A stretch of 64,000 bases of DNA from Bugula neritina. Lineage: Eukaryota > Bryozoa > Gymnolaemata > Cheilostomatida > Bugulidae. Location: positions 3,639,662-3,703,661 of the forward strand of contig OZ037770.1 in assembly GCA_964035545.1 (NCBI GenBank). The letters run 5' to 3'. The position numbers and the translations under genes are program-made. Positions within the stretch are counted from its first letter, which is position 1, and every line of letters begins with the position of its first letter. The notes below the pieces were generated by a model. That model worked only from the letters and a program-made list of their open reading frames with translations, made no database searches and had not been told where the DNA came from. This document shows, piece by piece, positions 11,743-24,834 of the stretch.

Positions 11743-12706
11743 AGCCCAACTAACAAGAAACGTTTATACAACCTTTGGATGTGTTGTCAGAAGGTTTTGT
11801 TCACAACATTAGAATCAAACATTTCCGTTTAACGTTATGGTAATGTTTGATAAATGTTTAAAGTCAACATTTTGGTCAAACATTTAACAAATGTTGAGAA
11901 AAGTTGTTGTATAAATGTATATCACAACGTTCATTAAATGTTTGACCCAAACGTTGTAACAAAACATCCATTAAACGTTGGTAGAATGTTTCAAAGCAAC
12001 GTTTGTTCTAAACATGAAATTAACGTTATAACCCAACGTTTAATAAATGTATTTTTCAAAGGTTTATTAAGTGTTTGAAAAAAAGGTTGTATTAATGTTG
12101 TTTTCAAAACATTCTATCAACGTTTTGCACAAACTGTTTCAATAAAACATTAATACAACCTTTATACAACATTTCAATACAACGTTTCTTTCAAACGTAA
12201 TCACAATGTTTTAATTCAACGTTCAATAAATGATTTTTACCAAGGTTAATAGAATGTTTGATAAAAAGGTTGGATCAATGTTTTTTTAAAATGTTTTATA
12301 AAGGTTTTAACCAAATAGTTTTACTAAACATTTATACAACATTCATAGAACGTTTCAAACAACGTTGTTCTGCAAACATAAACATAACGTTTTAACCCAA
12401 TGTTAAAGAAACGCTTGATACCAATGTTGTTCAAATGTTTGATAAAATGGTTGCATGAATGTATTTTGAAATGTTGTATAAACCTTTTTTCAAAAAGGTT
12501 TTCAAAAAACATCAATAAAACGTTACTTCAACATTTCAATGCAACGTTTTTTCTCCAATATAAAGTTAATGTTATAAAACAACGTTACTAAAACAGTTTC
12601 TCAGTAAGGTTACTAAAATGTTTTAAAAAAATGTTTCATCAATGTATATTATAAACATTGTATAATCTATTTTTACACAACTCAAATATTTAGTTTTGTA
12701 GTTGGA
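11743..12706. repeat. AACGTT-rich repeat array 1
   Basis: About 960 bases of diverged short units alternating between AAACGTTNNATAAATG and its complement. AACGTT or AACATT hexamers recur every 15-30 bases on both strands, so the whole tract can fold on itself. The left edge is CCCAACTAACAAG; the right edge, TTTTGTAGTTGGA, looks like a worn inverted copy. A second array with the same vocabulary lies at 30180-30655. It behaves like a non-autonomous element built from a simple motif; open frames inside are spurious. Confidence 0.75.
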
Positions 12707-15383
12707 GTTGCGGACTCTCTCTATTTCTACAACTATGCTTATAATTATTTTATAGTGTTTTATAAAGTTTGATGTAAAGCAAGAACTTTTGTAATTATAA
12801 ACAATAATTTATTAGAGCAAAGAAGACGATATCTAAAGTGTTTCCTAATAAAAGATTGAAATTGAAGGGCAACTTTTTACTGGTTATGGCAAGTTATTTT
12901 TTTTGATAATTGATGACAATAAAATGGAGAAATTTGACCTGTTGAGTAGGAAAACTTAGACTAAAAAAACATAAACAGTGTATTTATGAAAAAACTAAAT
13001 AACAAGTTTATTGGGTGATCATGAGTTTAATTATAGTTGGTTGCATAAAAGCTAGCGTCAAAAGCTAGCTAATAGCTTGCTTGACAGCTATATATAGTGA
13101 TTAAAACAAAACGTTTAATAATTTACAAAATGTGCTTGCTGCACTTTAAAAAATAACGCTGATGTTAAATTATGCCTTAGTTACCGGAGTAGTATTGCGC
13201 AATCTATCTTAAGTAAAAATTCGCTTGATTGGATGAAGTTTTTAAGAGTTGTCTGTTACTGAAAATATGTTTTTGAAAATTCGTTCAGGTTATATTTTGT
13301 TGAATCTTAATATTCAAAATTGAAATTGCACCAGTGTTCTGTGAATAAAATATTGTAATGGACTTGAATGTTATATGTCCGAAATTTAATTATGTCGAAG
13401 TGTAACATAAGGCGTTATTGTGAAATATTTTCCCTTCAATTTTGCCTTCCAATGCAACTAGGATAATGTATATTGGAAATATAACTCCTTATTAAATTAT
13501 AATTAGGTTTTTACGTGTGCATGTGTGCACATGGTTCGTGCATGCGTTGACATTTTTGCCTGTTTTGGTGTAGATAGAATTAAAAACAACTCCATTTTGA
13601 AACTAAGTTGTATTCTCATATCAATTCAAGTCCAATGCTGCCACTTGAGAAATTTTTAAAAAGTAAACAGATTTTTTTTAAAATGCAACTATGTACATAA
13701 TAGATACTAGCCATAATTATAGACAGCTTTTTTCTTATGGTAACTTTTAGTCAGCAAATAAACTGGAAATGCTTATTAAAAGCATGCAAATGCCTTTCCT
13801 ACTCAACATGAGATTTTCTTTCAAAATTATAAAACAGCGTTAACTGGAATCAATTGATATATATAGCTCTGTTAGACGGCATCAATAATTAGGCCATCAG
13901 TTGTAAAATATAATTATCTACATCTATTTTATTTAACTAACAGTCAAACTTCAACTTGTTTATTATTTTATACAAACTCGATGGTCATTTAACTACCTTG
14001 CACTATACCTTGCTATTTTGAAGGTTAAATTTTACAGTGTATTCAAAGCAATTCTTTTGTTAGCAGTATAAATATATTATGCTAAATCTGGAACTTCTTT
14101 ATTATAAACCAAGATGCAATGTCCATATTGTTGCAAATTTCTGATATCCTCTCTAGTTAGATAAATTTTTTTGGCTATAGTTATATAGATAGGCTAAGAG
14201 CACTTGCATTGTTGATATCCTTGGTAAAGCTGTAGGGAGCCAGATTTATATGTTTTCATCCGACTAATTATTATATAACCTAGGTGTTTCAAGCAATGCA
14301 ATATAGGATGTTAAACCAATTAAAATAATACAATCTTTTAAGAGGTATCTTTTCATTTGCTGCATTTACACAGGAAATATGTGAGCTGGTTTAGAATTTA
14401 CAAACTTGTAGTAGAAATTTCATATTTATATTCAGACTTTGCAATGCAGGTTTTTTAAACTCCATACATCTGCACTGCAGAATACACCAGTGCACTGCTT
14501 TTCTTTTAAACTCCAAATGAATAAAATTTATATCCTCCAAAACATGTGCCAGCCCTTCATTTGTAATGCAAACTCATCCTGAACTTTTTGCCAGTTGTAT
14601 AAAGTCAATCAAAATTGTATCCCTCAAACAAGATCCAAACAGATTTGCCGACATATAAAATCAAAATTCACTAAAAACACATTATAGTGTCTATAATATT
14701 TTTATGCTCTCAATTTTAACCTTTATAATAAGATTTTATCTTAACTTCAAAACATGTTTATTTTTAACAATATTGGACCATAAACTCTGAAGAACATGTA
14801 ATTTTAATACTCCAAAATATTACTTCTCAAAACTTTGAAGACACCCTGAGATTCTACTGCCTTAGAACCTTTTGGACTTTTAGTTGTAACTTTTGTAGAT
14901 TATAAATATTATCGATTAATATATTCTGTCATCGCAGATATAGATAGTTCCCATTTATTATAGATGCTAAGCTAAATTTCCTACTTGAATCTATCTTACT
15001 TGGACACTATTTGTTTATGTTTGTACAATAATATTTATTCTATATTTATTTGAATAATATTAAAATATACCATAGTTAAATAAAGTTGGATCAATATTGT
15101 TTCTTATATCCAATACATGAATAATTTTTTGTGATCTGCATTGATTTTAATTTGATTTAATTTAATTGCATTTATTAATTTTGCATATTCTCTACTTCTT
15201 GTTGATTGAAAAATAATGTGTTAATAGGTATTCATTAAAAATAATGTTTATTATTAACATATTACTGTTTTTGCCATGAGCAATTCTGTGAAATGTGAAC
15301 AATTATTCCGGATACTTAGATAATTAGCTATTATAGCTATTATAGCATATCAGCTATTTAGCAATCAATCTACAGTTATATAG

Positions 15384-15421
<38 letters not shown>

Positions 15422-17384
15422 TATAAAGGTACCAAATTGAAAAATAGGTTTAACAGCTGGAAATAGTCTGCAACTAGATACGAGTTTTCTTTATAAACAC
15501 CAGAAGACAATAAATTTCTATTCAGTGTTGAAAGCGCATGCACCAGAATAAAGATTAGAAGCTTTCCTACCAATGAAAAGGGGATAAATCTAGTATATAA
15601 TCATCTATTATAGCTCTAAATGGACCAGAGCTAAGTGACATCATTACTATATTCTATTACACTAGAAGTATTAAACTTCATAAAAAGTTTTTGCATAAGA
15701 CAATAGATATGGATAACTATACTGAAGTTAATAGATATATTATACTAGCCTACATATATCTAACTGAGCTACTTATAGCAATAGTGCAGTGTGAATTGTG
15801 TGAATACTACTACAGTGTTCAGTAGTAACAGAGTAAACTATAAGTCTCATTTGCTGGCGTACTTTGATTATATTTATAATATGCTGTGCATAATACAAGT
15901 ATTTCAAACAAATTTTACAACTACTCAGATACTATTTGACAGAATAGATATTTCCTATGTTTTGTCATAGACCGGTAAAAATAACTACTTTTTGCTGTAG
16001 GCCACTTTAAAAGACTAGCTACTATATATTAGTTTTATGTTGATTGACAATTGTAATTTTAATTTATCTGAGCAACTGAAAGCCCAAATTTAATAGTTAT
16101 TTATTAATATTTTGCCGATAAGTTCTATTTCTTGTACATTAGCGTGGAACCTATTGGCTGGCAACGTGGATAGGCTATAATTTGCTTTAAGGGTGACTTA
16201 TAGTCAATATTCAATAGAATAAAACTGTTATAAAGTATTTTATTGAAATATTTTGTGTACCAGCCAAAATGCTTTGACAGTTGTACCCTAAACTATTTAA
16301 AGAGTACAATGCTAAATGGTGGGAACCAAGTACTTTATTTCTAAACTGTAGGATAAATAGAGCAAGCTACAAAATAAAATATTTTAATAGCTTCAGTTGT
16401 TGCCTCTCCAGTTATATTTCAATGAACTAACTATTGTATTGGAAGCAAGCACAGCTTTTACAGATGGTCACAACTGTTATTAGAGCATAGCCACTTTATA
16501 ATTGACATTTTCCTGTGAAACGTGTAAAACATCTAAAGAGCTTTTGTGAAAATAATCTTAGACTACAAATTTAAAGCAAGAAATACATCATTTATGATGT
16601 GAAAAGTGATTTCTACATTTTGATTAAATTTGTTTGGTTGACTAAAAGTTTTAGGTTTCTAAACAAGGATGGTCAGCACTAGCATTTGCAATATAATTTT
16701 ATGTCTCTTGGCATATTTTCTAAAAAACCCCAAAGAAATATAATATTATCAATTTATGAAGTATGAAGTGTTATGTTTTTTAAATAAAAACACTTTGCAA
16801 CTTGTAAGTTAAAATTTTTATGAAGTGCTTATTCTTATTCTTTATACTATAGTAGTTGAAGCTTGTGAAGTAATATTTCCTTTGACATCCTTTTTTCTCA
16901 GAGCAACATTAAAAATCTTCAATGAGAGTGTTTGCCTATACAGGGACAAACAACTTTAGAAGTAAATAAAACTCTTAGAACTACAAACACATCTTAGAAA
17001 GATGGGTTTTGGGTTCATGAAAGCTACAAATGCTTATGTTTACTTTCACCAGCCAACTACTAATTTCAAGAAAGAATGCCTTTGTTTGCAGTGCTTTAAT
17101 AACAACACCTGTATCATGTACCCCAGATGGGGTGATAGGCAAATACTGGTCTGTAACATACCATACACAAAGTTAATGTACATGAATGACATTTATCCAT
17201 TGTACATTTTACTTTTAGGTTTTACAAATAAAAATATATTACATCAAATTTTCTCAACAAATCAGTTTTTGCATAAACTAGTGAATTTATCTTACATTGC
17301 CTATATTTTCACCAACTGATAGATAAAATTTGAACAATGGCGGTTAGAACAAACCCATCATATAGATGCACTGAGCATGAAAAA
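12707..17384. other. AT-rich non-coding stretch
   Basis: No gene, exon pair or repeat boundary that I can support, apart from a (TA)n run at 15384-15419 and a purine/pyrimidine-alternating TGTGCATGTGTGCACATG segment near 13518. The 105-codon open frame at 17002-17319 has low complexity and no recognisable features. Confidence 0.5.
15384..15419. repeat. (TA)n microsatellite
   Basis: Eighteen or so uninterrupted TA units. Confidence 0.95.
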
Positions 17385-17855
17385 CGATTTCATCCCAGTT
17401 AGTCGATTTTTTATTTTGGTACGATATATATAACAATATACAAATATAACTGCTGCATTTACTGCTGAACATTAAATAAACTACCAAGCCAGCTATTTGT
17501 TTTAACTCAATACTAGTTTAGCTACAGTATATTTTAGTCAGAATAACAGAGTAAAATGCACGAATGCATTTCGTGGTATATCGCGTACTGCTATATTGCA
17601 ACTTTTTCTTATTATATTTTGTCTATCTTTTACCTTTAAGTTTAAGGTTTGTGCAAGATGGCTTCTTATAGAAACATTGTTACTGTAAAAAGGCTTGCTG
17701 GTAGCTTCTTTACTTTCTATTGTGTGCTAAATAATAGCATAAAATACATATATTACTCTAAAATCTATAAATATTTATAAAATATATAAATAGAAGCTTC
17801 CCACGTAGACAGCATCTATGTGGGAAGCGTCTAAATAAGATGATACCTGGAAAAC
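17385..17855 (+). repeat. Direct duplication, unit 1
   Basis: About 450 bases similar to 18405-18815, roughly 85-90% identical in the core AGAATAACAGAGTAAAATGC region, at an offset of about 1.0 kb. Unit 1 contains a long hairpin that is degraded in unit 2. Both contain TACCAAGCCAGCTATTTG and TGTGCAAGATGGCTTCTTAT. Confidence 0.8.
17797..17829. other. 14-bp hairpin, 5-base loop
   Basis: GCTTCCCACGTAGA pairs with TCTATGTGGGAAGC around the loop CAGCA: 13 Watson-Crick pairs and one G-T. It is the strongest short hairpin I noticed in the window. In the duplicate unit near 18785-18810 only the right-hand side is recognisable, so the stem is not conserved. Possible readings are a recent tiny inverted duplication or a structured RNA. 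Confidence 0.7.
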
Positions 17856-18404
17856 ACACAGAAATAATCTGATTTAAACAACTTAAACTAAGTTATAATG
17901 CAGTTGAAATTACAGGTATTTTAGTATAGGATAAAGTGGTAGTATAGTATGCATATAAATTTGAAATACTCATGCCTTATTAGCTTTAAAATGTTTAGCC
18001 TTATCATGAAGTTTGAATCTACTGCATATATTTAGTTTTAACATATAATGAGAGTACAATTATTCAGTGCTGAATAGCTGGAAACGTCAGAATTGTAGCC
18101 AAGATTTATATTAATATTCAGTTTCGTGTCATTTGGACTAACGTTACTCTGGTTTCGTAGTTTTACTTTGGTCAGAGTTTAACAATAAGCTAAATGAGAT
18201 GCAATGCAGACTGTAAATACGACTTATAAGTATTTATTTATTTAGCAGAATAAACAGTAATGTATTCTATAAAGACTAAAGAAAATATGTGCATAAGATT
18301 TGCATACCACAACTTAGAATCATTTTGTTCCTATAACCAGCAATGTACAATCATGAGGAAACATGATATCATCTTAGACTAGAGTATTGTAGTGCTGGTG
18401 AGGT

Positions 18405-18815
18405 TTCATACCACTTGGACTATTTTTTTATTTTGGTACAATATATATAGTAATATGCAAACATGCTAAACATGAAACAAGGTACCAAGCCAGCTATTTG
18501 CCTTGACTCAATACTAGTTTAGCTACAGTTTATTTTAGTCAGAATAACAGAGTAAAATGCACGAATGCATTTCGTGGTATATAACGTACTGCTATATTGC
18601 AACTTTTTCTTATTATATCTTGTCTCTCTTTTACCTTTAGGTTTAAGGTTTGTGCAAGATGGCTTCTTATAGAAGCATGGTTACTGTAAATGGCTTGCTG
18701 GTGGCTTCTTGCTTTCTATTATGTGCTAAATAATAGTATAAAATACATATATTACGCTAAAACTTACAAATATGGAATAAGTGAGAACCGTCTAAGTAGA
18801 ATGACATCGCTGGTA
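18405..18815 (+). repeat. Direct duplication, unit 2
   Basis: Partner of 17385-17855. The DNA between the units (17856-18404) shows no feature I can name. An open frame at 18690-18902 starts inside this unit and is not preserved in unit 1. Confidence 0.8.
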
Positions 18816-19289
18816 TATCTCACCATAATAACAAATTTTTTCAAGTTCAAGTGCGCGTTGCATGTTTCTAAAAATATTTGTAGCAAATTTTGCATATATT
18901 GAGCATAGAATTTATTAATACTTTAAAATATAATTGTGGCCGCACTGTTGAAAATTATGCATTTGAAAATGTTCCTCAAGGCTTACTGGGCTGCTTATAG
19001 CTGCAGCTGTTGCTGGTACAACGGACAATACATTCTGTCCTTGTTATTATAGCAACAATGAGTTATTAAATTTAGCATTTGGGTGATTATGTAACATTTT
19101 GGAACTTAGTATGAAACTAATGAATTAGCTAGCTGGCATATAATGGGTTTGTTTATAGTTGAGCTATTATTTAGAATTAGTAACACAAATTCTGAGTGAA
19201 ATATTCTAAGTTTTGTTCTTTGCTATAAGAAACTGTATCTACATTGTTTAGGAAAGCCCCCTGTGACAACTCCATGTAACAGATAGGGT

Positions 19290-19440
19290 GTCTGACAGAA
19301 ATGGCACAGGTACATGCATGAGCAATATTGGCACAATTAATAATGGTAAGGTAATAATGACAAATGAAAGAGTAGGTAAGATGTAACAGTGATGCTAAAT
19401 ATTTCCAAACCCCCAACTACCCACCGTTACCTGCAGCGTT
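19290..19440 (+). repeat. Composite minisatellite element (member b, partial)
   Basis: Degenerate AATGGCACAGG, AATATTGGCACAA and GGTAATAATGACA units are followed by CCAAACCCCCAACTACCC, the same order as at 8996-9190. Confidence 0.45.
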
Positions 19441-20099
19441 GGTACTAATTAATTTAGTCTTACCAGTTTGAATAAAGTCTATGTTTCAATGCAAGAACCT
19501 AGGTCTTAGACCAGCAAGATGTATTTCAAACTGTAATTAAGAATAGATGGCAAGGTGAGCTGAAAGTTTTACATGCAGTCTTCAGTAAAAATTATTGGTA
19601 TAATCGTTTGTTGTACCCTTTATTATTAGAATTAGAAAATACAATTAGCCAGTAAACACTATACTACAATTAAGTATTAGAGGCTAAGGCAGTTTACAAA
19701 TATACTACTTTAAGTTAAAATTTTATTGGCTGGGATAGCACTGAGTTTTAGCAAAATAATCTTCACATGGTAATTTTTTATCTATGCTTCCTAATGTACA
19801 AAACATTTTTCAGAATAGTTTCTATAGCTACATTAAAGTGCAAGTTTGGTAAATAGTGTAAAGCTGCAAATAATTCCTAATAACAGCCTAGGTAGCATCT
19901 TTATTTAAACAAGCACATATACTATTAACTATAACCCTTAAAAGCATGCCAGAATGGGGTTGGTGGGTTAGCTTGCTAGAATAGCTTACTTTAAGATTGT
20001 AAATTCAACACATAAGTTTATGAATTTAACATCATCATTATCAAAATTCCAAATAAATATTTCATTCATGCTGTAATAACAAAGCAGCATGCATTTCAA

Positions 20100-20225
20100 G
20101 TTGGTAGGTACCCAGGTTAAAGATGGCAAGACTTGGTAATAATGGCACAAGCAATAATGGGGGGACGGTGCAATATTCTGAAGGTGCATTGCTCCTAAAA
20201 TGCATTAGTCCGAAAATTAGTAGAA
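20100..20225 (+). repeat. Left arm of an imperfect inverted repeat, with minisatellite units (member c)
   Basis: It contains GGTAATAATGGCACAAG units and then TGCATTAGTCCGAAAATTAG, which is inverted at 21169-21207 (CTACTAATTTTAGGACTAAT). The two arms bracket about 1 kb holding two fragments of the 756-bp element described at 28999. Confidence 0.5.
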
Positions 20226-20249
20226 TTATTATTAGAATTAAAATTATTC

Positions 20250-20395
20250 ATTGAACATTTCAAAAAGTTGCTCTGAGCAACAGGAAGATATGCAACATAG
20301 TTTTTTAAATTTTAGGTTAGGTGAGGCTTCATTTAGCAAGCCTGAACTCTTATATGCTAATAATTTTGCCCTTATCAGTTATCTACATATCTGGT
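20250..20395 (+). mobile_element. Decayed fragment of the 756-bp TIR element (right half)
   Basis: GAAGATATGCAACATAG, AGGTGAGGCTTCATTT, GAACTCTTATATG and GCCCTTATCAGTTATC follow the order of the last 150 bases of the element at 28999-29754, with about 70-75% identity by eye. Confidence 0.5.
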
Positions 20396-20884
20396 AGAGT
20401 TGTTTTGTTTGGGGTATGGTGTGCGTGCAGCTTTGGTTATTTAATTTTAAGTAGCGTCCAAGATGTTTATCTTTTTTTGTCTTAAATGTTTGCATTTACT
20501 GATATTAAAAATACTTTTAGAGATTAAATGTGATATCAAATAATTAATTGCCAAGCCAGAAATTTACTATTTCATTGAATATACTAATAATTTTTTGGTG
20601 CCAAAACAAGATGCAAACTATTTTTTATAAACTATGAGGTAACCTTTTATCAAGCTTATCATAAATACAGTCCAGCAGACCCAAAATGTTTGCTTGGCTT
20701 TAATATTTTTACTTTAGTTTTTCAGTTAATAGTAAGCATATGAAAGGCCTATATAAGCTGACTGACATTAGCTAGAATAGAATTGCAGTCCCTATAGCCA
20801 TTGAACTGGCTATTTTGAGTTCATTGCCCATAGCTGTCATTTTTATATGAACTGTGAAATAAAAATACTAATTAAATTACCTTT

Positions 20885-21167
20885 GCAGAACACTCAGATG
20901 AAGAGATGAGGAGATACTAATTTATAGATTACTAATTACAGGCTTGCTAGCTGACAGGCTAGTGAATAGCTTGCTGTGTACTTAGTTTATGAGACAGCCA
21001 CAATAGAATGTTGATATATTATGTAGCCCTGATTGAAGCAGCATCGTAAAGTAATCTCAAGCTAAAAAAATTATAAGTAGGCCACACGTATGCCACCTAC
21101 AGCTAGCAATAATATAGCAAGATTGTGAGTGAAATTTATGATATTCTCAGCGATATAATACTATCTC
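20885..21167 (-). mobile_element. Decayed fragment of the 756-bp TIR element (left half, inverted)
   Basis: Reverse complement of the first 290 bases of the element at 28999. Shared landmarks are ATTACAGGCTTGCTAGCTG, GAATGTTGATA, GCCACCTAC and GAAATTTATGATATTCT. The worn terminus ACTATCTC is followed by TA, the expected target dinucleotide. Confidence 0.6.
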
Positions 21168-21168
21168 T

Positions 21169-21480
21169 ACTAATTTTAGGACTAATGCACCTTCGAAGCA
21201 ATGGGCCTTCCAAATATTGATTAATCACCAAATAATGGTACACTTTCAAAATTAGGGTTTTGGGTTTGGGATCGGAGTTTGGAATAGAGGTTTGAGTTTG
21301 GGGTTGGATTCCAAGGTTGGCGGCTTGGGTTTCAGGTGGGTGGTTTGGACTTGGGGTTTGAGAAAATTTTACATCAGTTTGTTATTTTTACCTAACTTTC
21401 CGTTTGTGCCATTATCACCTGTGCTATTATCACCTGTGCTATTTTTACCTGTGCCATTTTTACCTGAAATCATTGCAAGT
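21169..21480 (-). repeat. Right arm of the inverted repeat and composite minisatellite (member d)
   Basis: After the arm matching 20186-20225 comes a G-rich run with TTTGGG/TTGGGG words (21255-21362), then CACCTGTGCTATTATCAC and ACCTGTGCCATTTTTACC units. Read on the minus strand this is the same order as member a. The G-rich strand has several closely spaced GGG runs. Confidence 0.55.
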
Positions 21481-21489
21481 GATTGGCTA

Positions 21490-24400
21490 AAAGAAGATAT
21501 ATATATGCACTAAAATTCAGTAGTAGAAAAAAATGTCTTGTCTCATTATGTGACAGATTGGTGTTTAGTGGTCATTATTTCAAATTAGTCCCATTGCTTC
21601 CAACTGAGGTAAACTAATAAACTACAAAAATATCACTCAGCTACGTAGGCCATATTAATGCTTTGCTTATGTAGTTTATACAACCAAATGTTTGCAGGAG
21701 CATGGTATATGTTTTTTGTTGAGTAGTAAACAAAGAGTTTAATGCTTATTCAAATGAAGGACTATTACATAATAATATTGTAAGAGCCTACTTAAATTTT
21801 AAGATTACATGGAAATAATGCATCAAAGCATAATATTTATAAGACTTATTTACTTAGGATTGAGATAAATATATAGCAGTAACTATCGACCTATAGTTTC
21901 AGTTCAGCGGCAGTAACTTATAGCTGTTGTTAGTTCCAGTAAAACAAAAGAGCAATGTTTAGACTAAGTTGCCCTGTTTAATAATACTATACCAGATGGT
22001 TACACATGGATATTTTGACCACTGGGTATATACTTTATATGCTTTACTTTCCAAGACTACTGGCTTTGGCTAAAACAGTTAAGCTACCATATATAACAAT
22101 TTCTAGTGAGGCAGCTAAGCAGCTTGTAGATAACCAATTTATAGTGGCAAAAATATAAATATAGCAATTAGCTATTTATATTTATGTTTAACTTTAGACC
22201 TGGACTTTGAAGACAATCTGCACTCTCTATTTATTAATTCTGGACAGCACCCTATTTTAAATAAAGACAATCTTTTAGGTTGACGTATAAATAGTTATAA
22301 TATATAGTTATATAACTCCAAATCCCAAACCTGACTAAAGCACCTTAAAAACCTAATAGTCAAGCAGCTTTAATAGTTACTCCAGCCTTGAATGCAAGTA
22401 GTTCATTCAGGAATGACTTTAGGCGCAACAAGTTGAGCTATGAGTTATGAACGGTTATTAGGATAAAAATTTAAAAACCAACTAACTTTACAACTGAATA
22501 AAAGTTGATCAATCATAGTTTTTTTAGCTAGCATTGTTATATAACATTATATTTGTGAGCCGTACATGAAAAGGTATCTATTGTATGTGATAATCATATG
22601 CTAACCTAATCGAAGTACTGTATATTTTGCCAAACACAATTTTAAATGAATTTCCATTATTTTAGTTGTACAACATATACCGGTAAATTACAAATATATT
22701 ATTTGATGAAAAATCTTTCAAGAGATCCATTGATGTATTAACTATTAAGACTGGTCTAATGATCAAAAAGTACTTTTATAAATGTTGGTGTTATAAAGTC
22801 TCCAAACCAACCCTGTTATTGAATCCATTCAATGCTATATAGTTCATAATAACAGTCCAGACATTATTCCTTTCAATTATTAGCAAATTTACGTATGATT
22901 CATTTAACCTTTTAACTTTTCAGAGTCATTGCGCTTAATTCTACAAGGCTGCCAAATAGCTAACTTTTTTAAGTTATAAAAACAATGCAAAATGTACTGC
23001 TAATTTTAGTATTCTGGTATTGAATTAAAAGTTATTAGCTGGCTTTGTAGCTTTTCATTTATTCAGATTTATTGTCTATAATGATCTATAAACTACTGAG
23101 GTGCATTTTTAACATTGCTTATATAAATCTTGAAGTAATTTGGTCTAAAGCTAAAACTTTAACATAGGCGGTATCGTTTGTACATTTAACCTGTGAATAA
23201 AAAAGTTTAAAAAGACATAATACATGTATCTGTGATCTGGGAAGGGTTAAGACATAAATTCAAATAAGTAAATTTAAATAATGCCCTAGTAGAATCAGTT
23301 ACTCAGCTTTTTTTAGATGCATGCAGTTTTCAATAGAAATTTTGGAATTTTATATGGTGAGATAATGAAATAAAGTTGTAAATTTCGACATCATTAAAAT
23401 AAACTGTGACTTTATAAACAAGCCAATCATTAAAAATTACATTTCAACTTTATCTCAAAAATTGCCAACAAATTGGAATAATTAGTCTATTAAATCAGTT
23501 TGACTCACTATTGGTGTGATTCACATACTGTGTGTACATAAAAAATTGTGTAAAACCAACAGTTTTGAGCCAATTTTTAAAAAATTGTTTAGTTATCAAC
23601 AAAATTTATGTACACCCATCAAATAATATTAATATTATATTTTGGTTCAAGCTGCTGGCACAAGTCATGTATCAACTTGGTAACATCTGTCTTTGCAATG
23701 TTATAATGGGGTATATGTGGTTATTTTGTTAGAGCATAAAATTTTTGCCTAAGTTTGATGCAAAATACTAAAATTTCAAAACTTCAGGCATCTGGTAATT
23801 TGCAATATTAAAGTTAAACATATTCTTAATTGGCAACATTTCTTCTAAACTTCTCCAAATAACCAGCACATAACCATGAATTTTCGCCATGCACTTATTC
23901 GATCCTGAAAATATGATACCATATTCTGAAACTTGCTCATAGCTTAAAGGTTAGTGTATACAGTGTATAATCTGTATACTGGCTATAAATTATAAGCTAG
24001 GTGTACAGTGGGTATTTGAACAAAGAAATTATTTCAATGCGGCGGTGTACTCGTAAGAAATTACTTAGGTGCACAAATAAAGCAAACTTTGCATAAAAGG
24101 AATAGCTTTTACTGAAAGGATTACATACAACAAGCCATAATTTCAGGCTATACAGAGCATTGTTGGCTTTTAATGCAAGCTAATAATACACTTTCTTTAA
24201 TAGCTGGTTGTAGAAAGACTTTCGAACTGCCCTTCCACAGGGGTTTATTTAAAGATTTGAAAAACATGGAGATTCGCCAAAATACAGGTTAGACCACTAA
24301 ACATATATTTGGTATCACTTACAAATGTAATAAGTTATCAGACGCAACTTAATAGAAAACTGTAATATTAATGAAGAATTACCATTATATATACTCAAGT

Positions 24401-24830
24401 TTATCTTTTAACTAACACTATGATCAGTGAGACTATAGTTATAAGTTAAACGTTAATTTATCATCCTTATAGTACTACTACTACTAGTACTACTATAAGA
24501 GGTGTAACTTAAAGTTAGACCAGTAGAACTATAGATATATTTAATTTCATTGTCTCAGTAGTTTTTAATTTAAAGCTAGAGGTCTCGAATCTCCCATGTT
24601 GAATTTAATTTCAAACTTTTAAACTTAAGAGTTAATAATATTAAAAATAATAATTGTATTATAGATGATAAATTGAAAATGTTTGTAAACTTATGTCTTA
24701 AATAAATGTAATGTCAAGTTATTGCTAATCTAATGTAAATGTATATATTCCTACATTAATTTTTAAAAGCAACTTATTTGCAAAATTTGTTTTTCAATCA
24801 AAAAAAATTTAGTTTCAATTAAATTTTATA
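21490..24830. other. AT-rich non-coding stretch
   Basis: Nothing with gene-like structure. A C-rich ATCCCAAACCTGACTAAAG word near 22321 may be a stray piece of the composite minisatellite family. At 24471-24500, CTTATAGTACTAC and GTACTACTATAAG form an imperfect palindrome. Confidence 0.5.
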
Positions 24831-24834
24831 GTCT

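Noticed and set aside
17002-17319. 105-codon frame
   Set aside because: Long for this composition, but no domain, duplicate or splice context; likely chance.
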